DNA from: Anseranas semipalmata
Taxonomy: Eukaryota; Chordata; Aves; Anseriformes; Anseranatidae
Assembly (NCBI GenBank): GCA_013399115.1
Contig: VXAA01000979.1
Span: 327,213 to 391,212, forward strand
DNA: 64,000 nucleotides
Direction of reading: 5' to 3'
Below the pieces are notes generated by a model. That model saw only the letters and a program-made list of their open reading frames with translations, made no database searches and had not been told where the DNA came from. The position numbers and the translations under genes were made by a program. Below are positions 13,991 through 24,735 of the stretch, piece by piece. Numbering within the stretch: position 1 is the stretch's first letter; each line of letters opens with the position of its first letter.

Positions 13991-15756
13991 TCTTACAATT
14001 TATTTTTTTTTCTTTTGAGAATTCTAACCTTTTCCTTTCAGGAATATGATTGCTGGTGCCTTAATGCACAGGTAGAACTTTTCTTTTCTTTTTTTCCTGA
14101 TTCTTTCTAAGTGATTTATTAGTGATCTGGGAAAGATGATTCTCTAGTTCAGAAAGGATTTTTAAAATTTGGCTGCAGACCGGAAGCAGAACTGTGCCAC
14201 ACCATACCACACCACACCAGAGGAATAAAAACTAAGCAATTTAGCACACTTCACAAAAGGAAAACTACCAGAAATAGTCTGAGGTTTTGACTTTTTCCAG
14301 AAGCCTCTCATTTACTTTAGAATCAAAATTTACAGCAAAACAGACAATTTTTACAATGCTTTTTGGTTTAGATAGAGCCACGCATTCTGCCAGCACATGA
14401 TCCCTGGATGAATGAAGACTTGCAAGACGAACTTTGCAGAAGCAGATGCAACACTCAACGTACTGAGTGTCGTGAGGCATAGAAGGACTGACCAAAATTA
14501 CACCAAAATTACAGACCACAGGAGCAAACTCTGGGAGTCCAGAGCCTGAACAACAGAGAGACAAGTCGGAGCCCTTCAAAAATGACCTGTGAAGACGAGA
14601 TCCTCTGAACCACCACCAAGTCAATCTCTTTGCCTGGGCCACTGGAGAAAAATAATTAGCTGAATCCAAGGAAAAAGGATTCCAGAGGCACCCTGCCTCC
14701 TTCGTCAGGCAGTGCACACCAGCAAGCGGGCAAGAGCCTGGGTGTGTGTTGTGTGCAGGGGGGGCAGGAATGTGCACAGGCAAGGAGAGCAGAGCAGGGT
14801 TAGACCTCTGAGGGCTGGAGTAGTGACCAGCAGATATAAATTTTTGCAATTTTTTTTTATATTTTGTTTTCTCTCAGTAAGGCCACTAAAGATATGTTTT
14901 GGTACCAGTTTGGACAGAGTACATACCATAGAAGATCTACTGTTTGTCCTTAAAATATGTGCAAAGACTTCTTAAGGTGAGGTTTCTGAGGAGCCTGCAA
15001 AGGTTGGTCAAATAAGGTATCACCTTTCCCAACAAACCCTACTTACTGATGTTCATAGACCGTAAGACCAAGTGCTAGAAGCACATGCATTTTTGCATTT
15101 GAGGATCTTCCTGCAGCTGCCTCATTTACAGTAACACAGAACAGGCAGTGGTCTGTGAGAGGCTGGTAGCAGCAGATTTGTTTCCAGGTCTTGTCCCTTG
15201 AGCGGGATGTCCCATGTCAGACATGACTGAGCACAAAAGTGGACCGTCTGGGAACACGCCAGTGCATACATCCTCCTTGCCTGTCCCCTGCAGGTCTTCT
15301 AATGCTTTGTTCCTTCCCATAGGTATCCACCAACCTTCCCCTCGCTTAGCCAAACTCATTAAGAAGTGTTTTAAACCCTTAAAGCAGCATGTTCCAGAGC
15401 TGTGTGTGGGGAGGATGGCAGAGCCCAGGGAAGGCAGGCAGAGGATGTCTGCTAATGAGAACATGCCCCTGGTAGATGGGATAATGATTGTATCTTCTAG
15501 GAAGGGGAGAGACAGGGAAAAACTGCTGGGGAAATGCCAGCACTCAGTGATTAAAACGTGTTTTCATTTTATATTAAGCAGCAGCAGAAGGCTGCCAGCC
15601 TTGTTTGAATTTAATGGCAGATTGTTCTTGTTTCATGATCACGCCACATCATGTGAGCTGCGGTCACAGGACCTTGCACAGGCAGATGAGCGGCAGCTGC
15701 ACCAAACACACAGCTAGCCAACACTACACCTTCTTTGCACCACAGGCAGCGTGTAA
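13991..15756. other. Intergenic DNA before the assembly gap
   Basis: No gene recognised. It includes a 194-codon minus-strand open frame at 14265-14849 that I reject as a gene, a CACAC-rich patch near 14196-14219, and GT/G-rich sequence near 14741-14768. Confidence 0.65.
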
Positions 15757-16312
15757 NNNNNNNNNNNNNNNNNNNNNNNNNNNNNNNNNNNNNNNNNNNN
15801 NNNNNNNNNNNNNNNNNNNNNNNNNNNNNNNNNNNNNNNNNNNNNNNNNNNNNNNNNNNNNNNNNNNNNNNNNNNNNNNNNNNNNNNNNNNNNNNNNNNN
15901 NNNNNNNNNNNNNNNNNNNNNNNNNNNNNNNNNNNNNNNNNNNNNNNNNNNNNNNNNNNNNNNNNNNNNNNNNNNNNNNNNNNNNNNNNNNNNNNNNNNN
16001 NNNNNNNNNNNNNNNNNNNNNNNNNNNNNNNNNNNNNNNNNNNNNNNNNNNNNNNNNNNNNNNNNNNNNNNNNNNNNNNNNNNNNNNNNNNNNNNNNNNN
16101 NNNNNNNNNNNNNNNNNNNNNNNNNNNNNNNNNNNNNNNNNNNNNNNNNNNNNNNNNNNNNNNNNNNNNNNNNNNNNNNNNNNNNNNNNNNNNNNNNNNN
16201 NNNNNNNNNNNNNNNNNNNNNNNNNNNNNNNNNNNNNNNNNNNNNNNNNNNNNNNNNNNNNNNNNNNNNNNNNNNNNNNNNNNNNNNNNNNNNNNNNNNN
16301 NNNNNNNNNNNN
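15757..16312. other. Assembly gap (556 N)
   Basis: Unbroken run of N. The left flank has ordinary base composition, while the right flank is very GC- and CpG-rich. Open frames that cross this gap have no meaning. Confidence 1.
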
Positions 16313-16520
16313 CACCGCCGGCAGGTGGCACCTCCGCCTCGCCCAGCCCGGCTCCGCGGCCTGCACTGCCCGGGCTGCCCCGCGGCCTGGCGGCGGGAGG
16401 GCGGCTCCGAGGCCCGGGCTGCCCCTCGGCCGTGAGCACCACGGCCACATCCGCTGCTCAGCGGGGCGTGAGGGCGAGGCGCGGGGGCTTTGTGCAGCCT
16501 CGGCCGGGTTGAGCACGTCC
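16313..16520. promoter_or_regulatory. CpG island truncated by the assembly gap
   Basis: By my hand count, about 27 CpG dinucleotides occur in roughly 205 bp of very GC-rich sequence, with CCGCGG, CCCGGG and GGCGGCGGG words. This is far above the surrounding DNA. Such islands usually mark promoters. The gap removes its left part, so no start site or first exon can be defined. A GTAAGC donor-like word occurs at 16549-16554. Confidence 0.7.
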
Positions 16521-19500
16521 CCTGCCAGTTGTTCATCTGGTAGCCAGCGTAAGCAGGCTTCTGGGACCGGGGAGCATGGCCTCCCTTCGCCTCTCCCTGC
16601 GCAGCTGGGAGTTTGGGCTGTTCAAGGCTCTGCACTGGGTTTCAGAGAGCTTGTGATGAACACTGACTGGTCAGCGCAGTCATCGCTTCTGTACATCCGT
16701 GCCGCCCTCCTCCATCCCCAGTGCCCATGAGCACACGTTTCTGGTGGCTCTATCCTGCCTGCTCTAGCAGGATATCTGGCATGTCGGCTGGCGGACCGAT
16801 GGCTTGCAGCTGGCACAGATCAGTCATGGCTCTTAGGCTCCCAGCCGTCACTCTCTGAACTTGCTGTCATCTTTCCTTCCCCCCTTACTCCCAGAGCTTC
16901 ACAAGGAGAGCTGGTGAGGTTGCCTGCCATCCTGACGGGCACCGTTCACCTCACCAAGCTGGGCTGGGGCATGCTCCCCTGTGCCCAACTCCTGTGGCTC
17001 CCCAGCCTCTTCACCCCATGGCACCCTTGTGACCGCAAGCCTTCGAAACCAGCAGGAAATGACAGCTAGGCTCAGGTGATGAAAGGAGAGGGAGAAGCAC
17101 CTGCTAGCGTCTGGGGCTTGGGTTCAGAGCAGGGCTGGTTCTGAATACACGCGTCCTCCTTAGGGTGGCCAGGGACAGAGCCACTGGAGAGGGGCTTTTA
17201 TTCCATAGCAGCACAGCGGTTCGCAGAGAAACCGGCCCCCATCACGCACGCACAAAACTGTTATTTTTAAGCACTACATGTGCTGAATATTCAAGTGCTT
17301 TTCACCTTGCAATGGGAAAACTGTTAGAAAGGGCTAAATGGACTAACCAGCACCAGTGTTCCTGTCACACTGCACGGGTGATAGCATGTATTTTCACATA
17401 TGTACATCATGTCTCTAGAAAGCCTTTTGGGACCACAACAATTTCAACCTGTAAGACACCTTTTAGTACCTCAGAGAAGACAGCAGGTCTCTAACATCAG
17501 GGGAGAAGTGAATGTCATTTGCCTAGGGTGTGAGAACTAAGAGAATGAGGTCGAACTGAGAGCCCTCAATTCAAGCAAGGCTGACCAAGTCCAACTCCTT
17601 CCCTCAGAGCATCAGGCGCTCAGGGGCATGCACGGCAGAGCAGCTTGTGTCCCCCAAACCTCTTCTTAGTGGAGGTAATGAGGTACAGGCACAGGTGTCT
17701 CCAGAAATCTGAAGGCTGAAAATAGGCAAATGTAAAGGGAGGGCAGAAGTGGGGGGCAAATGTGGTGTAGTAGAAGAGGTGTGGACAGGCCGGGGGGACA
17801 GGACACTTGTGGCCCAGGTGGAGCTACTCGCCCTGGAGGAAGCACCGAGAGTGGGCTGTTTGTTCGCAGTTTGCTCATTCAGAAGGCATGGATCCAAATG
17901 GGTGACCAAAACCAGGCTTGGACTTTCTTCTCTCTCACTTGCTATGACTTATTTATGGGGTTTATTACTGTGTATATAGAAGTGAGTGGGAGGTGGGCCT
18001 TGCACATTTGGCCTGAAGCAAGTAGTGGTTATGAGCCACATACACCCTGAAACAAGCAGCAGCCCAGAGCTGCCCATGCACAGAGAGCTGGTAACTACAC
18101 AAGGTGCAGCCTGGTGTTGCACAGACATGGCAGTATGGGTCTGAAGGCAGTACTGACGCATTTGCTGGCATTGCACCTGAGCTAATAAGCCCTGGATTTG
18201 TTAGCTTGGGCGCAGCGCTGCGCTGACATCAGGGGACCTGCACTGGCTTCCAGCCCACCAACGGGGATGCCTCAGGGCTGTTTCCCCTGGTTATGGTGTT
18301 GGGCAAGCACAGACCTGAGTGCCAGGGTAGCTACATCATTCAAAGTCTCCTCTCCTCAGTTTTTGTGGCACTTACTAATGCTGAAAGCCCAAAAATTCTT
18401 CAGCTTTTATTCCTGCTTACAGAGGAGGAGATAACCAGGAATGGGTAAGATAAGAGAGGGCATGGAACCAGCTATAAACAGCTTTGTCACTGTGACCACT
18501 GCAATGGACCCACTCTTTTGTCCATTTTCAGCCTTCAGACTTGCAGAGATGATTGCATCTGAGTCCACCTCATGGCTCCATGCTTTGGGGAAGCATTCAC
18601 CATGGGTGAGATCTGTAGCCAGCAGATCTCTACTGAGTTCAGCTGCTGGATTCTAGGATTTGAATCATCTCAACCATAAAGAGGTAGGTAAATCAGGTGA
18701 ACTGTATCCAAATGTTTTTTCCCTCTCCCCACTGACTGTAAAGGAGCCCAGGGTGTATGACTCCACTATGGAGGTCTGAGTGAAGAGAGAGGAATCCCAC
18801 TGTTGAAGTCTGAAGGTGCTTAAGTTTTCCCAGTAACCCAGGGCTATACATGGAGGATCTGCCTAGAACCCCTGCCATTGCAGCAGGACTCCTCACCTTC
18901 CCATCTAAAGCTGTGCAGGAGCTGAAGGTCCTCCTCCCCTCCCTGAAGGACTCTGAGACACAAGGTGCTTCACCAATGAGCTCTGCACAAGGCTCACCAG
19001 CTCTGGCTGCCCTTGTGCTGAAGCAGAGCTGGTGGAGGCAGTACTAACTTGCCTTTACTCTGTAATGCTATAGTTAGAGCCATTGAGAGATTTGGGTTTC
19101 ATGTCTGTCGTGAGGAGTTGCAGAGCCTTTACTTTCCAGGTCATCTCCCTGATCATCTGATGATGACCACGTGATGACCTTCTTCCCCTGCATGCTGGGG
19201 AAACAGGAAGGGGGAGAGCTGAGGGGACAAGGTTAACGCAGGGGGAGCTTGCATGTGTGACTCTGTGTATCTACAGGCACTTAGGCACCAGGCCTGGGGG
19301 ACCGCATCACATCAGCCTCTCCGTGGAGCTGGCCCTGCTTGCCCAGGTGTCGGACAGCTGGGTACGGGGAACCTTCCACGGATTAAGTCCAACTTAGTAA
19401 ATATTAGTTTGCAGGATCGTTTGCAGTCTAGTGAAACGTAAGCCATTCTCTGCTAAAGAGCCAGTTTTCTAAAGGCTCAAGGCAGTGAAATTAAGAATGC

Positions 19501-20889
19501 TCACTTCGTGTTGGCAGACACGATGCCTCAGTCGTCAAGTGGGAAAAAGCCCCGAGGAAGTGAGAGATGCAATGATGAAAGGCTATGAACAGCTGCTGAA
19601 AATGTTCATGAACCAGGAGTAACTTTACATAAAGAACAAAAAAAATAAAGCCCGGTTTGATTAAATGGTTGGATTCAGGAAAGCAGGTCACCTCCTGGAA
19701 AGCAGCTTATGTAGGTGTGAGACAATTCAGGCTATTTCTGAAGAGGGAAAATATGCAACAGCTTGCTGGCTAAAGCACAGGCCTCCCCACTCCCAAGTAA
19801 GGCCACAGGCTTCCAGTGACACCTTTCATCACCCCTTCATTCCCTGTGCTCTCAGAGAGTACTAATGTCCCACTGCCTGGTCTTTGTCTCCAAAACCAGA
19901 ACATGCACACATGCATGAATTGCACACACATGCGTGCAAACAGTTCCAAAATTGCTGAAATTCAGTCACCTCCACAAAAGTAATTTCAAAGGTGAAATTC
20001 AAAGGTGGTGAACATTTCTGCTCTCAGTCAAACAATGCCCAGAGCTCCGTTCTTTAGGTAGTGGCATGGCCAAAATCACTGATGGAAGCTACGAGCGCTC
20101 AACATCTAAAAATCAAGACACATTCGTTTTTTGTGTCTAACCTCAAAGAACTGCCTGGAAATAATACCCGATCATCTCCCCTGAGGACCCAGGGGCACCT
20201 CGCAGGTCAGCGCAGGAGTTGGAAATCTTCACCCTGCACGACCATGCAGGTCAGCTGGCCACCCCAGCAGCTCCTGCCTGTGTGACCAGGTAGGCTGGAA
20301 GAAGAAAGGGTGTTTGTTAACTCACAGTTCGTCGATGGGACATGGGACATGTGGGATCTTGTGGACTGGGTGATTTCTTTGCAAAATGGCTGGCATTGAT
20401 CCTGGATACACATCCAGGCTCATCTCTGCTTTCTCTGTAATTTGGCCCCAAAGGGCTAAAGCAACTGAGGGAGGATGTAGAAATACAGGGGGGAAGCTAG
20501 AGAGGTTAGAAATACAAGCAGGAAATAACCAAATTAAGCTGTGCCTGGGAAAATTGAAGTTAATGCATTTGGGGGAAGTAAACCAAAACTGTGCTAGTCA
20601 GTAGGACAGAGAAACCTGAAAAGCAGACCACTGGCAGCAGGTGTGTTGGTTAGCATCCCTTGCTGCAAGGCAGAAGAGGAAAAGCCGGTGCGGTTTGGGG
20701 CTGCCCACGGAGGTGTCGCTTCGCAGGGTGAGGGTGTGCTGGGGACAGGCAACAGGCCTGTGCCGGAGCTGCACCTGGGCTGCTGCGATCGTTTCTGTGC
20801 TGCTGCAGGCAGAGCGGAGAGCGTTCAAAGGACACCACTGCAAACAAGAGGTGGGAGGGAATGGCTGGATGAGGAAAGCCTGAAAGAAT
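16521..20889. other. Intergenic DNA
   Basis: No gene recognised. Mixed composition with no clear repeat. A weak LINE-like stretch may begin around 20545 (AAGTTAATGCATTTGGGGGA), but I cannot support it alone. Confidence 0.6.
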
Positions 20890-21135
20890 TCAGCACAAAC
20901 AGCTTGTCCAAATGATGACTAAAGGAGGAGGATATGATAACCCTCTGCAAGTATTCAAAAGCTATAAACACTGAGGGTGGCTCATTTGGGATAAGATTAG
21001 ATGTAATGGGATGAATTTATGGACAGAAAAATGTTTTATGCGAGGACACAGTGTTCCGAATGGTACAAAGTACCAGAAGGTGGTAGAGTTTCCCGGCGTA
21101 GTCCTGGAAGTCCCCTTGGCATATACAAAACTGCT
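20890..21135 (+). mobile_element. Ancient CR1/L3-like LINE remnant
   Basis: Several segments in the right order resemble the 3' part of old CR1-type LINEs: GGATATGATAACCCTCTGCA then AGTATTCAAAAG (20930-20960), AAGATTAGATGTAATGGG (20993-21010), and GGTGGTAGAGTTTCC followed by CCTGGAAGTCC (21079-21113). Spacing between the blocks is about what the family shows. It is degraded, with no reverse-transcriptase frame. The match is from memory of the consensus. Confidence 0.55.
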
Positions 21136-21485
21136 CTGGGTATAAAAAGAATGTGCATCATAACCTGAAACTTTTCCTATGGTAGGCTCATAAAGCAAAG
21201 GAGGCACAACGTCATGCTTTGCGTGAGTTTTGTTGAGTACAGCCAGGAGGACATAAAAAGGGAGAGTTAGCTATGATCAGCTATCACCTGCACCGCTGGC
21301 AGCATGTCAGCAGTGGCAAGGTGATTTCATCACACTGCATTCTTCCTGGAAACGAAATTCAAATTAAATCAGGTGATAGGGACAGAATGTTTCTCCTATC
21401 CCATGGCAGTTGATTGTCCTCTGGGAAATGAAGCAATGGAGGGAAACCATTTTAGAGAGGCAGGATACACATACACTGCTCTACT

Positions 21486-21535
21486 GAGAGGACCATCCCT
21501 CAGGGCTATTGAGAGGACCATCCTACAGGGCTGCC
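21486..21535. repeat. Two-copy 25-bp tandem duplication
   Basis: GAGAGGACCATCCCTCAGGG-type unit at 21486-21510, repeated at 21511-21535. The first 22 bases differ at two positions. Confidence 0.85.
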
Positions 21536-21640
21536 AGCCCACCTTGCGCTGTGGTGTCAGGTATAAGGTGTCCTCACCCTGCAGGCCCGTGCAGTGGCAG
21601 GTCAGCTGTGGTCAGCACAGGGAACAAACCATCTTAGGAT

Positions 21641-21689
21641 AAAAAGAAAAGAAGGGAGGGGAAGGGAGAGAAGGGAAGGGAAGAAAAAA
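21641..21689 (+). repeat. Purine-only tract with a G-quadruplex motif
   Basis: Forty-nine purines in a row. The core at 21654-21680 has five G-runs (GGG, GGGG, GGG, GGG, GGG) with loops of 1, 2, 6 and 2 bases, which satisfies the usual four-run, loop 1-7 quadruplex rule. Confidence 0.85.
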
Positions 21690-21922
21690 CAGACCATCAA
21701 AGAGATTTGCTTCACCTCACAAATGACAAGGTGGTTCATGAGAGGAGCATAGATCCCCTCACCTCCCACTCGAATTGATGCGGGCAAGGTGAAGTCACAC
21801 CTCCTACCTTTCAACACCTATCTTGGATGCTGTGGGTCAGCCTTTGGGTGTCATTTGTAGTTCTGTAACCACACAGACAACTCAGGTGCTCAACTTCAGG
21901 TGCTCCGAGTTGTACCGAAACA

Positions 21923-22168
21923 TGACTGTCTAACGCATATAGTACAAACATCCACTGTAATTCTTTATTTATTTTCCAAATAAAGCCAATGGCCAGGCAC
22001 CGTGTGACTGTCTAACGCATATAGTACAAACATCCACTGTAATTCTTTATTTATTTTCCAAATAAAGCCAATGGCCAGGCACCGTGTGACTGTCTAACGC
22101 ATATAGTACAAACATCCACTGTAATTCTTTATTTATTTTCCAAATAAAGCCAATGGCCAGGCACCGTG
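21923..22168. repeat. 82-bp tandem repeat, three identical copies
   Basis: Units start at 21923, 22005 and 22087 and are identical base for base. Each carries CTTTATTT, a 7-nt loop ATTTTCC, then AAATAAAG, a perfect 8-bp hairpin (first copy 21963-21985). The hairpin places AATAAA on the plus strand and also on the minus strand. The repeat lies in intergenic DNA with no known LINE or LTR flanking it. Confidence 0.97.
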
Positions 22169-24709
22169 TGATTTAAGTGCAGCAAATACTTTTGTTAGAG
22201 AAAAAGTTGTGAGACAATTAAACAAATCTTGAAATAAGTTTTTCAATGTATGGAGAGCATCTGTTGGCCAGTTATGGAGCAGCCAAGCTGTAATTTCTGG
22301 GACTGCAGCTACTGAAGACACCAGGGAAGGGGCACCCCTGTTCCACCACTATTTTTTCTTCACAGTACAAGTGAGGCAGGCACAGTGTTTCACCTCATGT
22401 TTTATTCAGCCCCTTTGCAAGCTATGGCTTTTACAGGCATTTTGAAGGAAAAATACCAGACTTGGATCCAATCCTATCACCTGCTGATGTCTCTCTCAAC
22501 TCCAGTTGGTGTAAAGCTAGCCAAAAAAGGGTGTGTTTTTTTTTAACCTCTCTCTCTCTTTTCCTCTCCCACTCTTCCAAATCTGTGTAATCTATAGAAG
22601 CCGGGGTATTCAGTGCTGCTCAAATCCTGTACTTTGGCTCATTAAAATGTCAGACTCACCACTGCAGACACAGTGCACTCATTCCCATTGACATCAATGG
22701 ACAATGAAGTCAGTGGGAGTTGGGGAAGTAGAAAAAAAAAAAACAACACAACTTTCTTTATGATGTGGTTAGTGATCAGAGTGTCTTTAAATTACATTAA
22801 ACTCCTCTCATGTCATTAAGCAGAGTTTTCAGGCTGTCCTGTCCAGCATAAACATGCAAACATTTCAATAATTTTTCCCTTCTTGTGTAACTCAGGAAAT
22901 AAAAGTGTGTTTGACACTCACCCCTGCTCCAGTGGCGCTGGGTTTCAAAGTGTTTGTGTAGCTGGTGATCTGCAGTGCATGAGGAAAATGGATTTTTCTG
23001 CTGTGTTTCCAGCTTCTCTAGTGCATCACACAAACCATTTAATAAATACAGAGTAAAGTGAAAAGTAAATCATTCTGAGAGAAGCCCAAGGTGCTCTGAA
23101 AGCCAAACACAAAGCTGCCACTCTGCTTCTCTGGGACAAAAACCCTTCCATCATTTATTTTCAGACTACAGAATTGAGTTAGCATCTACTACAAACTCTG
23201 TTTATCCGCTTGCAACTGGGATCCTTTTACTTCCAAACCTTAGCTAACATATTTCTTGATGTGAAAACAAGACTGCTCACAGAAATAATTCAGTACCTGA
23301 AAATAAGCATTGACCAGAGCTAAAATTTAAGTTTGGAAAGCTGAACGATTGCTGTCTGTTACCGTCCTCACAGTTAAAAGGTTGCCCATACTTTCACATT
23401 CAGATGAATGCATACATTTCCCATATATGAGACTTCTATAACCCCAAATATGTCTAATAATGTTTCCAGTTTAACTCTGGAAATTATTTTAATGAGGACT
23501 GTCTCTCTTCTAATAAACTGATATAATGGAAGCTCATTAAATATAATCAAATGGTTCCTGATGTAATAAATCATCATAATATTTTATTGTGTATGGAAGT
23601 GTAAATGGTTCTCAACATTGCTAAACATCCCATATGTGAGCCACTCTTCCAGGATATGACCAAGGAATTATTTTTTTTCCCTGGGTTTTCCCCAAAGAAA
23701 AGCAAAGAGTTAACGCTCCTGCTTCAGCTCTCATTTTCTGCTGGACTAGGCATTTCCTGGAGAAGCTGAAGGGAGCTGGCAGCTGCTGCGATTCGGGCTG
23801 GGGCACGCTGCCCTGGGGGACAGTCCCCAGCTCGGCAGCGCTGTGCCGCTCCCTGCACCGCGCACAGGCACCGTCTCCTTTGGGAATTTTCAGATCAGTG
23901 CTAAGAGGGGCCAGCGCTTGTGGCACAAGCCATTTAATTATCACGTTAAATAGTCACATGTGCATGTCAAAGCAGTGCCAGCTGAGAATGAAAGCTGTGT
24001 AGCTCAGAGTTTGAAGGAGACAATCATGTTTGCAAACACTTTTTTTTTCCCCCTAGGTTGATTGTTGCCTTTTGCGTAGAAAAGGGGATCTGTTTTTTTG
24101 GAAGCAGAGCATATATCGGAGTCCCTTATTAAATCAGCTGGCTGAACTGCAGCAGCTAAAGGCAAAGGTGAGAACTCGCCAGCTTCTTTCAGAAAGCATC
24201 CTCTTGTTCTGGGCATGTTTTAGGCAAAGCAAGCTTATTGCAGATGCTGAACTCTCCCCCAGAGGGTAGGGGCATGCACTTCAGCACCGATCATCACACG
24301 TTTCTGGGACACTGAGAGGCTGCCAGAACAAGTTATCTTGCTCCACCTGGAAACAACTAAAAAGGAGATTTCTTTCTCTTTGATTCCTCTGTGTCTCGGC
24401 CAGATGAACTTGGAAACTCAACCTGCCAAATTCACGTGGTTTGAGAGGGTTCAAATTAAACCTGCGGGACCTTACTGTGCTTTCCAGAGCTTTCACCTCA
24501 CGTTCTTACTCTAGCAGTCTTTCCAACCCCAGCAGTCCAAGGGCCTGAGGCAAAAAATCCTAAGGAAAACGCCTCAGTCCCAGCTGCCATCTGGCACGAA
24601 GCTCGCCCAGCACACAGACACATTTCTTCCTGGCCATCAGTTAGAAACACACGTGGTCCCACCGTGGCTGCTGTTGACCAGCAGACATTTGTACCTGGGC
24701 CACACTTTA

Positions 24710-24735
24710 AACAAAAACAAACAAACAAACAAAAA
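24710..24735 (+). repeat. AAAC-type simple repeat
   Basis: AAACAAAAACAAACAAACAA followed by ACAAAAAA. It is short and imperfect at both ends. Confidence 0.8.

Noticed and set aside
14265..14849. 194-codon minus-strand open frame
   Set aside because: No domain, signal peptide or family resemblance. By rough estimate, about 6000 stop-to-stop intervals in six frames times (61/64)^194 gives about 0.5 such frames by chance in this window.
15605..16730. Open frames of 240-330 codons on both strands
   Set aside because: They run through the 556-N gap, where stops cannot be seen; the readable parts are short and have no homology I know.
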